Of a stretch of DNA of 5,899 nt, positions 5,873-5,899 are shown one piece after another. The notes under the pieces were generated by a model. That model worked only from the letters and a program-made list of their open reading frames with translations, was not told the DNA's origin and did no database searches. Position 1 is the stretch's first letter; the number at the start of each line of letters is the position of its first letter. This DNA is from Oscillospiraceae bacterium (GTDB lineage Bacteria; Bacillota; Clostridia; Oscillospirales; Butyricicoccaceae). Both the position numbers and the translations under genes were made by a program. The stretch lies in assembly GCA_902797555.1 (NCBI GenBank), contig CADBTM010000257.1, positions 1 to 5,899 on the forward strand, read 5' to 3'.

Positions 5873-5899
5873 TTAAGTAATATTTTCTTTTTCTTTAAT

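Noticed and set aside
1..5899. CRISPR array, insertion sequence or phage genes
   Set aside because: No spaced repeats, transposase, integrase or terminal inverted repeats were seen.

Overview
The window is strongly AT-rich DNA using the standard bacterial code (TAA, TAG and TGA all serve as stops). Strong AGGAGG-type ribosome sites, tight gene packing and a CCA-encoding tRNA gene suggest a low-GC Firmicute, most likely a Clostridia relative. I cannot name a genus. Every gene I can support lies on the minus strand, so the biological reading order runs from high to low coordinates.

Right part (5899 to 5262): the C-terminal part of a small unrecognised protein (5541-5744) has no good start and may be 5'-truncated. 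It ends just before a perfect 19-bp hairpin that looks like a terminator in both directions. Next comes a single tRNA-Arg(UCU) gene (5301-5377) with its own promoter and its own terminator directly after the encoded CCA.

Middle (5261 to 4964): about 300 bases without a gene. They hold a good sigma-A-type promoter about 40 bases before argS and, further upstream, a long imperfect inverted repeat with a TTGTGA-N5-TCACAA core next to a perfect TATAAT. I see nothing in the AT-rich remainder.

Left part (4963 to 1): a compact five-gene operon. It runs from a full-length class I arginyl-tRNA synthetase to a DUF1919 protein, a MoaA-like radical SAM enzyme with an extra C-terminal cysteine cluster, an APH/CotS-fold small-molecule kinase, and a histidine-triad (HIT) protein cut by the window edge. 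Gaps are 20 bases or less, and one ribosome site overlaps the preceding stop codon.

The four genes behind argS are not a known housekeeping set. A radical SAM enzyme, a kinase, a nucleotide-type HIT transferase or hydrolase and DUF1919 together look like a small-molecule or glycan modification pathway. Whether the synthetase supplies arginine chemistry to it, acts as a resistant copy, or is just the housekeeping argS whose promoter the others use cannot be decided from this window.
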